Source of the DNA: Candidatus Aminicenantes bacterium UBA2199
Lineage (GTDB): Bacteria > Acidobacteriota > Aminicenantia > UBA2199
DNA length: 17,235 bases
Assembly (NCBI GenBank): GCA_002327965.1
Contig: DCVB01000093.1
Location: 16,447 to 33,681 of the forward strand
Reading direction: 5' to 3'
A program made the position numbers and the translations under genes. How positions within the stretch are numbered: position 1 is the stretch's first letter; every line of letters begins with the position of its first letter. Below the pieces are notes generated by a model, which saw only the letters and a list, made by a program, of their open reading frames with translations, ran no database searches and was not told where the DNA came from. Shown in pieces: positions 1 through 7,190 of this stretch.

Positions 1-133
1 GGTAGTGCTTCATGCGCACGTCATAAGCCGGGCTGAGGTTGTCCAGCCCGTACACTTCGTGCCCTTCCCGCAGCAAAAAATCCGCCAGGCGGGAGCCAAT
101 GAAGCCGGCGGCGCCGGTGACCAGCACGGTCAT
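1..133 (-). CDS. NAD-dependent sugar epimerase/dehydratase, N-terminal fragment (runs off left edge)
   Basis: Only the first 44 codons are present. They read as an extended short-chain dehydrogenase/reductase: MTVLVTGAAGFIGSRLADFL carries the TGxxGFIG dinucleotide-binding motif at residues 6-12, followed by a beta-strand ending YGLDNLS, where the acidic residue after strand 2 typically binds the NAD ribose. This is the classic start of GalE/WcaG-type enzymes that epimerise or dehydrate nucleotide sugars. The ATG overlaps the stop of the upstream glycosyltransferase by four bases (ATGA), so the two are probably co-translated in a polysaccharide operon extending left. The substrate cannot be told from this fragment. 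Confidence 0.9.
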   Translation of the reverse strand, partial: MTVLVTGAAGFIGSRLADFLLREGHEVYGLDNLSPAYDVRMKHY

Positions 134-1059
134 TTTTTATCTCGCTTCTTGACGTCCAGCCCGCGGAAGCGGCGGATGCGGTCAAGATAGGCGCCGCGAC
201 GCCAGGAGACCAGACGGTATTTGGCCAGGACAGGCGGAATGCCCAGGAGCAGCAGCAGGCGGTAGGAGAGGGCGCGCGCCAATCCTGACAGGTGGGGCAG
301 GATGTGCAACGACTTCTCCCTGTCCAGGGCGTCGATGGCCGCGGCAGTGAGTTCCCTTTCGCGGAAATCAGCTTCGTTTTCCAGGCGGCGCAGGAGTTCC
401 TCGTGGATGGCGCTGCGTTCTTGACGGTAGCAATCGCGGTAGCGGGAGGCGTGAACGGCCACGACCGTCACCCGGTCAGAGGCCACGATCCTCTTCCGCA
501 GCCGCCAGGCGCGGAGCAGCCAGTCCTGCGAGGGGGCGGCCCAGCAGTTCCGGCTGAGGCGCCAGGGGCCGACCTCGGCGAAGAGCTCGCGGCGGCAGAG
601 CCAGAGCGAGGCATGCACGTCAGCCAGCGGCTTGTAGCTGCCGCCGGGGGCAGCGCCCAGGAGCCGCCGCGTGCCGTCGGGAAAGATCGAGATGCCCCGG
701 GCGTAGGCCATGTCGGCCCGGGTGGTCTCGATCGCCGACAGCAGCGACTGCAGGTGGTCGGGCAGCCAGAGGTCGTCGTGGTTCAGGAAGGCAATGAAGC
801 GTCCCCGCGCCTGTCGGATGCCCTCGTTGTTCGGCCCGGCCTGCTCGCCGAAATTCCTTTCCAGGTTGACGAAGCGCAGGCGAGGGTCGGCGAATGAGGC
901 GACCACCTCCCCGGTGTCGTCGCTGCAGGCGTCGCCGACGATGATCTGTTCCCAGTCGGCATGCGTCTGCCGACGCAGCGAGGCAATGGCGGCACGCAGG
1001 ACATGGCTGCGATTGTAGGTTGCCGTGATGACGCTGACCAGGGGCGGTCGCTCAGCCAT
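130..1059 (-). CDS. Family 2 glycosyltransferase (GT-A fold)
   Basis: Likely a cytoplasmic glycosyltransferase that moves a sugar from a nucleotide-sugar donor, probably for surface polysaccharide given the epimerase next to it. From the ATG at 1059 it has 309 residues. VSVITATYNR at 8-17 is the usual GT2 first strand, VGDACSDDT at 41-49 is the nucleotide-binding loop, and FLNHDDLW at 91-98 holds the DxD-like metal site. The C-terminal 70 residues are basic with a hydrophobic LLLLLGIPP stretch, perhaps membrane-associated. The start is uncertain. The ATG at 1059 begins just before the conserved core but has a poor SD. A GTG at 1104 is also in frame. The strong AGGAGG at 1120-1125 serves ATGs in another frame, separated by a G8 tract. 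Donor and acceptor are unknown. Confidence 0.88.
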   Translation of the reverse strand: MAERPPLVSVITATYNRSHVLRAAIASLRRQTHADWEQIIVGDACSDDTGEVVASFADPRLRFVNLERNFGEQAGPNNEGIRQARGRFIAFLNHDDLWLPDHLQSLLSAIETTRADMAYARGISIFPDGTRRLLGAAPGGSYKPLADVHASLWLCRRELFAEVGPWRLSRNCWAAPSQDWLLRAWRLRKRIVASDRVTVVAVHASRYRDCYRQERSAIHEELLRRLENEADFRERELTAAAIDALDREKSLHILPHLSGLARALSYRLLLLLGIPPVLAKYRLVSWRRGAYLDRIRRFRGLDVKKRDKK

Positions 1060-1117
1060 CGGACAATTCTGCCCCCCCCATCCCGCGAACGGAAAGGCAT
1101 GCACAAGAAATCATCAT
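1052..1117 (-). CDS. Short leader ORF overlapping the glycosyltransferase start
   Basis: This 21-codon ORF (MMISCACLSVRG...) begins with two tandem ATGs at 1117 and 1114 directly behind a perfect AGGAGG at 1120-1125; the second ATG has the better 5-nt spacing. It crosses eight consecutive G residues and stops at a TGA at 1052-1054, a few bases inside the glycosyltransferase ATG at 1057-1059. With one G fewer, or two more, it would run in frame into the glycosyltransferase. It may be a coupled leader peptide, the true N-terminus of a phase-variable enzyme, or the product of a homopolymer assembly error. The peptide itself has no recognisable domain. Confidence 0.3.
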   Translation of the reverse strand: MMISCACLSVRGMGGAELSDG

Positions 1118-1157
1118 TTCCTCCTGCCGGGGCGCCGTGCCTTGGATATGATCCCCG

Positions 1158-1186
1158 ATTGTAGTGCATCCGCCCGCCATGGGCAA
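1158..1186 (-). promoter_or_regulatory. Sigma70-like promoter of the glycosyltransferase operon
   Basis: On the minus strand TTGCCC (1181-1186) is followed after exactly 17 nt by TACAAT (1158-1163). The predicted start near 1151 leaves a leader of about 35 nt containing the AGGAGG SD at 1120-1125. The 9-mer TACAATCGG is shared with the prfB promoter. The rest of the gap between prfB and this promoter (about 1187-1272) is GC-rich and I see no gene or clear terminator in it. Confidence 0.55.
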
Positions 1187-1272
1187 GATGCCGGCCAGCG
1201 CCCCCGTGCGGGCCCTTCGCCAGGCTCGGCAGGCTGCGTTCGGGCTCCGGCGGTGAGATCGGGATCGGGGCT

Positions 1273-2365
1273 TTATCTGGGCAGCTTCAGTGATTCCTTG
1301 ATGAAGCCGATGATGTCGCCGTCGAGGACGCGCTGGACGTCGCCGCGCTCCAGGCCGGTGCGGTGGTCCTTGATGCTCTGGTAGGGCTGCATGACGTAGG
1401 AGCGGATCTGGTTGCCCCAGGCGATGCCGCCCTTGCCGTCCTCGATCTTGTCCTTAACCTTCTGCTGGTTCTTCAGCTCCAGGTCGTAGAGCCTGGAGCG
1501 CAGCATCTTCATGGCCCGGTCCTTGTTCTGGTGCTGCGAGCGCTCGCTCTGGCACTGCACCACGGTGTGGGTCGGCAGGTGGGTGATGCGCACGGCCGAG
1601 TCGGTGCGGTTGACGTGCTGGCCGCCCTTGCCCGACGAACGGTAGGTGTCGATGCGCAGGTCCTTGGCGTCGATGTCGACATGAATCGAGTCGTCGACTT
1701 CGGGGATGACGAAGACGGCGGCGAACGACGTGTGGCGGCGCTTGTTGGCGTCGAAGGGCGAGATGCGCACCAGGCGGTGGACGCCGATCTCCTCCTTCAG
1801 GTAGCCGAAAGCGAACTCGCCCTCGACGCGCACGCTGACGCTCTTGACCCCCGCCTCCTCGCCGGCCAGGATGTCGGTGATCTCGGCCTTGAAGCCCAGG
1901 CGCTCGCAGAAGCGCAGGTACATGCGCAGCAGGATCTCGGCCCAGTCCTGGCTCTCGGTGCCGCCGGCGCCGGGATGGATGCTCAAAAAGGCGTTGCTGG
2001 GATCGTTTTCGCCGTCGAGATAGTGCTTGATCTCCGTCTCCTCGACGTACTCCTGGAAGTGGGTCATCTTTTCCCCGAGTTCGGGCAGCAGGCCGGGGTC
2101 CTCGTCGATCAGCTGGAAATAGGCTTCCAGTTCCTCGACCGTGAAGCCCAGCTTCGAGTCGACCAGCAGGAAACCGTTCAGGATCTTTTTTTCCTTCTGC
2201 AGTCGGGCCGCCTCCTGGGGCTTGCTCCAGATGGCGGCATCGGTCAGTTTGGCGTCGATCTCCTGAATCCTTGCGGTTTTTTGGGCTATTTCAAAGAAAC
2301 CCCCGAAGGTCGGAGGCTTTCTGCTTCAAATCGGCGAACAGGCTTTTGAGTTGAACAAGTTCCAT
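1273..2365 (-). CDS. prfB: Peptide chain release factor 2 (RF2), expressed by +1 programmed frameshift
   Basis: RF2 recognises UAA and UGA in the ribosomal A site and triggers peptide release. The first 24 codons from the ATG at 2365 end at an in-frame TGA (2291-2293). Shifting +1 there continues as EIAQKTARIQEIDAKL and into the rest of the protein, 363 residues in all against 365 in E. coli. The stop-codon recognition tripeptide SPF lies at about 202-204 in the context HRLVRISPFD, which marks RF2 rather than RF1. The catalytic GGQ is at about 247-249 in SGKGGQHVNRTDSAVRITH. The start at 2365 is supported by a promoter whose -10 lies 6 nt before it. A Met at 2067 would lose the N-terminal domain. 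No odd residues in the conserved core. Confidence 0.97.
2291..2308 (-). promoter_or_regulatory. prfB: prfB programmed +1 frameshift site
   Basis: On the minus strand the codons are CTT CGG GGG TTT CTT TGA followed by A. This matches the known RF2 autoregulatory site: an internal SD-like G run, one codon, then the slippery CTT next to an in-frame TGA. When RF2 is scarce, termination at UGA is slow and the ribosome slips from CUU to UUU, restoring RF2 synthesis. Spacing between the G run and CTT is as in the well-known enterobacterial site; the SD-like part is CGGGGG rather than AGGGGG. Confidence 0.95.
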
Positions 2366-2371
2366 GGGCCG

Positions 2372-2400
2372 ATTGTAGCGGGTTTAGCCGACTTGGTCAA
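2372..2400 (-). promoter_or_regulatory. prfB promoter, predicted leaderless
   Basis: TTGACC (2395-2400), a 17-nt spacer and TACAAT (2372-2377) form a strong sigma70-like promoter on the minus strand. Only six bases separate the -10 from the ATG at 2363-2365, so the expected transcription start falls on or next to the A of ATG. This agrees with the absence of any SD before prfB. Confidence 0.65.
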
Positions 2401-2449
2401 GAGCTCACTCGGCCTTTTCATACATTCAATGCCTCCCCATTACTATCCG

Positions 2450-2478
2450 TTGCAATTTCATCGAATTATTCCTAAAAT
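2450..2478 (+). promoter_or_regulatory. Candidate promoter of the secreted PKD/PLAT protein
   Basis: TTGCAA (2450-2455), 17 nt, and TAAAAT (2473-2478) lie in an AT-rich part of the gap divergent from prfB. The predicted start near 2485 would give a leader of about 80 nt. No operator or riboswitch is recognisable in the leader. Confidence 0.45.
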
Positions 2479-2564
2479 CCCCTCATGAAGAAAACTGATT
2501 TTTCTGTCAGTTCCTATCAGTGATCTGGGTCTTAAAGGCGGCGGGATGCGCCGGGGAGGATTCA

Positions 2565-5500
2565 ATGAAAAGAATGGGACACATCTTATCGACCGGCAGC
2601 CTCGCCGCCGCGTGCCTGCTGATGGCGGCCTATCCCCTCCTCTCCCAGGACTCAGGGGCGGCCGGCTGGCTCCGCGTCTACGGCGTCAAAGCCGAAAACA
2701 GGGCGGTCCTCGACGGGCCATCCTTCATGGCCGGATATCTGGTCGGGACGGCGGTCGTCCCGGCCGGGGACGGCAACTATCTCGTTGCAGGCTACGTCAA
2801 AGCCTATGAAGGGCACCCCGTCGAACTCGCCGTCCTGAAGATCAACCCGGCCGGAAATATCGTCTGGTACAGGGAATACGGTCCCGCCGAGGGCCGCACG
2901 CCCGAAAAGCCGGCCGTTCCGTCCAACCAATGCGGCTGGGCCTCTCTGGCCGCCCTCGACGACGGCGGCGCCCTGGTCGCGTTCGGCGCCGTCCTCCTGC
3001 GTATCGACCGGGACGGCAAGCCCGCCTGGGCGCTGGAATTCCTGACGAGCCCCAGACCGTCTGAAGGCGGGCGGGGCCGCCTCATCCTCAAGAATGTATC
3101 GGCCCTCGGCGGATCCGGCTTCGCTGTCGCCGGTGTCTACACGCCTCCGGCGCATTCGGTTCGGCCCGCCTCCATCTTCGCCGCCCGGGTCGGACAGGAC
3201 GGGATGGTCGTCTGGTCCCGGGGCTATCCGGCGCTGAGGCCGAGCGAGCGACCCTCGTTTCTCGTCAAACCGTCCGGCCACTGGATCCTGGGCAGCGAGC
3301 CCGAGACGATCGCCGGCGTCGACCCCAAGACGGGCGAGGCCGCCTGGGCCCGGCAGGTCGTTGACCAGCCTTTCCAGCGCGGCCCCAAGGAGCGACCCGA
3401 TATCGGGACCCTCCAGAATTACCGGACACTCGGCTTGGCCCCGAACGGGGATATCCTCTTCAGCGGGGTTTATGACCTGTCCTGGAAGACCTACACGGCA
3501 CCCGGGATCCTGATCGCCCGGCTCATGCCCGATGCGAACGGCGTCAGGTGGACGACGCGCGTCCACGGGCACTATCACGGGGGTGCGGGAGCCGTCAACG
3601 CAATCAAAACGGCAGGCGATGCCATCTATCTGGCCGGGACCTCGACCGACTTCGGCGCTTTCGACCCTCTGATGAACAACAACATCGTCGCCGCCAAGAT
3701 GAATGGCGGAGGCGGGCTGGAATGGATCCGCTCGATCGGGAAGAAGAAGCGGTCCTTGGCCAAGTCCGAATACTGCAACGAAATGGCGAACGATTTGGCC
3801 CTGACGCCGGACGGCGGCCTGATCCTGGCCGGCGCCGCCAATTCTTTTGCCCATCCCGACCCCGGGTTTCACAAGGTCGAGCGCTGGGCGCACATGCCCT
3901 ACGACCTCGCCCTGGCCCGGTTCACGCCGGCAGGGGGGATCGCGAACCTCCCGCTGGGCCGCTACCCGCGGATCTTCAACGCGGAGGACCCCGGCGACCC
4001 CAAAAAGGTCGACGTCGTCCACCCGCCCCTCGCGGTCCGGACGGTCGAACCGGCCTCAGACCTCCTGGCGATCGAGATGAACCCCGTGAGCTACAAGACC
4101 TGGACCGGCGAGATCCAAACCCAGGTCACGACATCCAGGACAGGACCGGGCGCCCAGGACGGCCTGACGCCGGTCGCCGATTTCAAGCTCCTGCCGCCGC
4201 CGTCCGAGGGCAACCCGCGCGTTCTGTTCGACGCCTCGGCGTCCAAAGGGTCGGCTGGCGCCTCGATCCTTGGCTACGAGTGGACTTTCGGCGACGGAAA
4301 GACGGGGACGGGCGTCAAGCCCTGGCACCAGTATCCGAGCGCCGGCACCTGGACGGTAGGCCTGACCGCCATCGACGGCAAAGGGCGTGAAGCGAGCGTC
4401 AGCAAGCTGATCGTCGTCGGCAACATCGTCCGCGGCCAGGGCATTCCGCCGGCCTTCGCTCCCAAGACGAAAGCGGACTACACGATCGAGATTCTGACGG
4501 GCGATGTCCAGGACGCGGGCACCGACGCCAACGTGTTTGTCGCTCTCTACGGTGCCGAGGACGCGAACGGCCGGCGGGATGCCAGCGGCGACATGGGCTT
4601 GAGCTCCGAATACGAAACATCCAAAGCGGCGGACCCCTTTGAGCGGGGGGAAAAGAAAACCTTTCTGATCAAGGACCAGTGGAGACTGGACGACGTCGAC
4701 CATATGATCCTGAGGCACGACAACCGGGGGGACAAGCCCGGCTGGTACGTCCGGGGCGTCAAGATCACGGACAGCACGACCAAGAAGGAGTGGGTCTTCG
4801 TCCCTGAACAGTGGCTGGCCGACGATGAAGGTCCCGACCGCCGGACCTGGGGCAAGTTCTCGCCCGTCCCCCCCTACCCGGCCGGCGTCCTCCTCAAGGG
4901 CGAGCCGTCCGCCCACGGATTGACCGCGGCCAGCGACAACATCGTGATCCTGGAGGACGGCCTGACCGAGTTCTACATCACCGCCTGCGAGAGGGGAAAG
5001 ACGACCCGGATCTTCTCTTCGAGCGGCGTCCTGCTCGGGTCCCGCTCGACCGGAGGCTCGGGGCCCATCGTCTTCCCTTATATCCGGAAGGATGAGTGGG
5101 GGGTCAAGTGCGAGACGAGCAAGGTCGCGAAGCCCGAATCTTTTCGCGTCCGGGTCGGCGACGATGAGACCCTGGTCTGGGTCTTCCCCAAAGCCTGGAA
5201 AGGATATGAAAAGGAGGCGCGCCGCATCGCCCTCCTCTACCCTCTCCGGACACGGGCGGCCGTCTTCGACTATCCGAGCAAGTCCAAGTCGTTCCTTCAG
5301 GGGCAGACGGACGACTTCAGCCTGAAGCAGGCGCTCCTGCCGATTCTCGATTACGGCGCGGCCGCCCTGGGCATCTTCGGCAACATCCCCGACGAGCGCC
5401 TCAACTGGTACCTCGAGCGCAACACCGAGCAGTACGCGCGGTACAAGGCCCTCAAGGTCGCGGCCAAGATCCTGAACATGGCCGAGAACGACCTGAGGCC

Positions 5501-6137
5501 GGTCGTGTCCCAGTTCTTCGCTATCATGGACACCCTCTGGAAGGCCAAGAACTGGGCCGAGCGCCTGCCCGACGTTATTGGTCTCTCGGCCGACGCCCCC
5601 AACGCCAACGCCCTTCTAGAGCATCTCACCGGAAATGACCAGACCTACAACCAGATCATCAACGTCTTCGCCGGGCTCAAGACGAAGTTCAACGCGCTGA
5701 CCGCGGCCGTCGACGCCAATAACCCTTCGGCCGCCCGCAGCTTGGTCGAAGACCTCAGGGCGATCGCGGTCGGACCGGACCCCAAGAGCGAGTCCGACGC
5801 GAGCCATCTCATCGATTACGGCGACTACGGGATCACCCGGGTCGGGTCCGGCGCCGGCGGCGATTACCCCCTCTCCCTGCTCCTGATCCTCGAATTCAAC
5901 GCCATGAAGGGCTGGCGGGACGGCGGCCATCTCTTCTTGAAGGACGCCTGGAGCAAGGAGAGGTCCGGCATGCGCCTGACGATCAAGAACTACGAGCCGC
6001 CCTGGAGCCCGGCCGAGGCCACGAGCATGGCGCTGACGACCTTCGCCCCGATCATCGAGAACATCGCCAACATCGCCAGCATCTTCATCGACACGGCGCT
6101 CTGCGTCGATGACAAGGACCCGCAGTGGATCAACTGA
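2565..6137 (+). CDS. Secreted multidomain protein: propeller-like repeats, PKD domain, PLAT/LH2 domain
   Basis: The start at 2565 follows GGGGAGGA (2553-2560) and gives 1190 residues; a GTG at 2520 lacks this SD. Residues 1-27 look like a Sec signal peptide. About 35-480 hold at least six repeats of the form 'G(D/N)xLVAG...LAxxxxxGxxxW', each closing with a tryptophan (VWYREYG, PAWALEF, VWSRGY, AAWARQV, RWTTRVH, EWIRSIG), as in a beta-propeller. About 536-620 is a PKD domain with the hallmark YEWTFGDG. About 638-750 is a PLAT/LH2 domain (TIEILTGDVQDAGTDANVFV, ILRHDN, GWYVRGVKI), a lipid- or protein-binding beta-sandwich that often binds calcium. The last 440 residues include a beta-rich part and a helical part that I do not recognise. 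No catalytic motif is visible; an extracellular binding role is inferred. Leu and Arg codon choice (CTC, CGG) differs from neighbouring housekeeping genes. Confidence 0.85.
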   Translation: MKRMGHILSTGSLAAACLLMAAYPLLSQDSGAAGWLRVYGVKAENRAVLDGPSFMAGYLVGTAVVPAGDGNYLVAGYVKAYEGHPVELAVLKINPAGNIVWYREYGPAEGRTPEKPAVPSNQCGWASLAALDDGGALVAFGAVLLRIDRDGKPAWALEFLTSPRPSEGGRGRLILKNVSALGGSGFAVAGVYTPPAHSVRPASIFAARVGQDGMVVWSRGYPALRPSERPSFLVKPSGHWILGSEPETIAGVDPKTGEAAWARQVVDQPFQRGPKERPDIGTLQNYRTLGLAPNGDILFSGVYDLSWKTYTAPGILIARLMPDANGVRWTTRVHGHYHGGAGAVNAIKTAGDAIYLAGTSTDFGAFDPLMNNNIVAAKMNGGGGLEWIRSIGKKKRSLAKSEYCNEMANDLALTPDGGLILAGAANSFAHPDPGFHKVERWAHMPYDLALARFTPAGGIANLPLGRYPRIFNAEDPGDPKKVDVVHPPLAVRTVEPASDLLAIEMNPVSYKTWTGEIQTQVTTSRTGPGAQDGLTPVADFKLLPPPSEGNPRVLFDASASKGSAGASILGYEWTFGDGKTGTGVKPWHQYPSAGTWTVGLTAIDGKGREASVSKLIVVGNIVRGQGIPPAFAPKTKADYTIEILTGDVQDAGTDANVFVALYGAEDANGRRDASGDMGLSSEYETSKAADPFERGEKKTFLIKDQWRLDDVDHMILRHDNRGDKPGWYVRGVKITDSTTKKEWVFVPEQWLADDEGPDRRTWGKFSPVPPYPAGVLLKGEPSAHGLTAASDNIVILEDGLTEFYITACERGKTTRIFSSSGVLLGSRSTGGSGPIVFPYIRKDEWGVKCETSKVAKPESFRVRVGDDETLVWVFPKAWKGYEKEARRIALLYPLRTRAAVFDYPSKSKSFLQGQTDDFSLKQALLPILDYGAAALGIFGNIPDERLNWYLERNTEQYARYKALKVAAKILNMAENDLRPVVSQFFAIMDTLWKAKNWAERLPDVIGLSADAPNANALLEHLTGNDQTYNQIINVFAGLKTKFNALTAAVDANNPSAARSLVEDLRAIAVGPDPKSESDASHLIDYGDYGITRVGSGAGGDYPLSLLLILEFNAMKGWRDGGHLFLKDAWSKERSGMRLTIKNYEPPWSPAEATSMALTTFAPIIENIANIASIFIDTALCVDDKDPQWIN

Positions 6138-6339
6138 AGAAAAATCGGCCGCGCCCAAAAAAGGCTGGGCTTATAAAACGAGTCTCCGTTGATCCAGTTG
6201 TTTGCGTTTGGCATGTAACGACGTCCCGCTCTATTTTGCCTTCAGTTGGGATAGGGCCTGGCTTCTAACTGGGGGCGGCTCGCGAACCGCCCTCTTCAGA
6301 ATGGCGCGAGAGCCTGCCAAAGAGCTTAGGGCCCTCACG

Positions 6340-6359
6340 GCAGCAGGCAAGCTGCTTTT
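6340..6359 (+). terminator. Weak rho-independent terminator candidate
   Basis: GCAGC, a 6-nt loop, GCTGC, then TTTT. The stem is short, but its position between the large secreted-protein gene and the trmJ promoter fits a terminator for the former. Confidence 0.35.
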
Positions 6360-6370
6360 GCATGCTCGGT

Positions 6371-6399
6371 TTGCCGAAAGGGGCGATTTATTATATAAT
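6371..6399 (+). promoter_or_regulatory. trmJ-cysS promoter
   Basis: TTGCCG (6371-6376), 17 nt, and a perfect TATAAT (6394-6399). The predicted start near 6406 gives a leader of about 26 nt with an AAGG SD at 6423-6426. Two short direct repeats, TTGCCGAAA (6371-6379, 6410-6418) and GCGATTT (6383-6389, 6404-6410), flank the -10 and could be an operator. Confidence 0.6.
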
Positions 6400-6431
6400 C
6401 TCAGCGATTTTGCCGAAAAAGCAAGGAAAAC

Positions 6432-7190
6432 ATGAAGGAAATCCTGGATCGCGTCAATGTGGTGCTGGTCGAGCCCAAGGGGGCGGGCAACATCGGCTCG
6501 GTGGTGCGGGCCATGAAGAACATGGGCCTCTCGCGCCTGCGCCTGGTCAACCCGGTTCCTTTCCGCGACGAGGTCGAACAGCGGAAAATGGGCTACCGCT
6601 CCCAGGAGATCGTCGCCATGGCCCGCGAGTTCCCCAGCCTCTCCGATGCCCTGCAGGGGATCTCGCAGGTCTACCTGGCCACGGCCAAGGCCGGAAAGTG
6701 GAAACGTGACTTCCTCTCCCCGGCCCAGGCGGCGGCGCAGGTCGTCGGTTCCGCCGCCGGCGAGAAGATCGCCCTGGTCTTCGGCCGCGAGGACAAGGGG
6801 GTGAATACCGACGAGAGCCAGCTGGCCAATTTCTTCATCCGCATCCCCATGGCCGGCTCCTACCCGTCACTGAACCTCTCCCAGGCGGTCATGGTGGTCG
6901 CCTACGAGCTGTTCAAGGCGGCCCAGGAAGGGGGGCGCGGCCCCGAACTGCCGCGCATGGCTGAAAAGAGGGCCTTTGAGCGCATCACCGGGAATATCTG
7001 GGAACTGATGAAAGCCCTGGAGGTGCGCGAGCCCGAAAACGGCCTGTTCCACCGCTCGCTGAAGCGTGCCATGAGCCGCACGCGCTGGACCAGCGCCGAC
7101 GTGGCCGTTTTCGATCGTTTCTGCAAGCAGGTGCGCTGGTACACCGAGAATCGCTGCGCCGAGGCGAAAAGGAAAGAAGGGGAAAAATGA
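6432..7190 (+). CDS. trmJ: tRNA (cytidine/uridine-2'-O-)-methyltransferase, TrmJ-like SPOUT enzyme
   Basis: Member of the TrmH/SpoU class of SPOUT methyltransferases, which use S-adenosylmethionine to 2'-O-methylate RNA. TrmJ acts on position 32 of the tRNA anticodon loop. The N-terminus VNVVLVEPKGAGNIGSVVRAMKNMG contains SPOUT motif 1 with its conserved Asn and Arg. LVFGREDKGVNTDE is motif 2 and PSLNLSQAVMVVAYEL is motif 3, together forming the knotted SAM site. Length is 252 residues against about 246 in E. coli TrmJ, and the C-terminal helical extension is present, favouring TrmJ over the shorter TrmL. The ATG at 6432 has an AAGG SD. The stop overlaps the cysS start (ATGA). The methylated position is inferred from family resemblance. 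Confidence 0.88.
   Translation: MKEILDRVNVVLVEPKGAGNIGSVVRAMKNMGLSRLRLVNPVPFRDEVEQRKMGYRSQEIVAMAREFPSLSDALQGISQVYLATAKAGKWKRDFLSPAQAAAQVVGSAAGEKIALVFGREDKGVNTDESQLANFFIRIPMAGSYPSLNLSQAVMVVAYELFKAAQEGGRGPELPRMAEKRAFERITGNIWELMKALEVREPENGLFHRSLKRAMSRTRWTSADVAVFDRFCKQVRWYTENRCAEAKRKEGEK

Larger units (their letters stand above)
6138..6431. other. Intergenic region before trmJ
   Basis: No convincing gene is present. A 9-bp inverted repeat (TGGATCAAC at 6126-6134, overlapping the end of the previous gene, and GTTGATCCA at 6188-6196) flanks a small hairpin GCCCA/TGGGC (6153-6170). A 6-bp hairpin GGGCGG/CCGCCC lies at 6273-6292. A terminator-like hairpin with a T run is at 6340-6359, and the trmJ promoter is at 6371-6399. 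An open frame from about 6202 has no family features and is probably chance. Confidence 0.5.

Noticed and set aside
2565..2650. Lipoprotein signal peptide in the large secreted protein
   Set aside because: The sequence before the cysteine (LAAAC) lacks a large aliphatic residue at -3, and the hydrophobic stretch continues well past the cysteine, so ordinary Sec cleavage is more likely.
2652..4022. 456-codon open frame on the minus strand
   Set aside because: Antisense to the propeller region of the secreted protein, which has a signal peptide, SD and recognisable repeats. The antisense product is Gly/Arg/Pro/Asp-rich without motifs.
6250..6325. tRNA-like arrangement of stems in the intergenic region
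   Set aside because: No T-loop GTTCRANNC, no acceptor pairing and no CCA could be found; only a simple 6-bp hairpin is present.
6202..6435. 77-codon open frame in the gap before trmJ
   Set aside because: It covers the terminator-like hairpin and the trmJ promoter, has no SD, and its product resembles nothing known.
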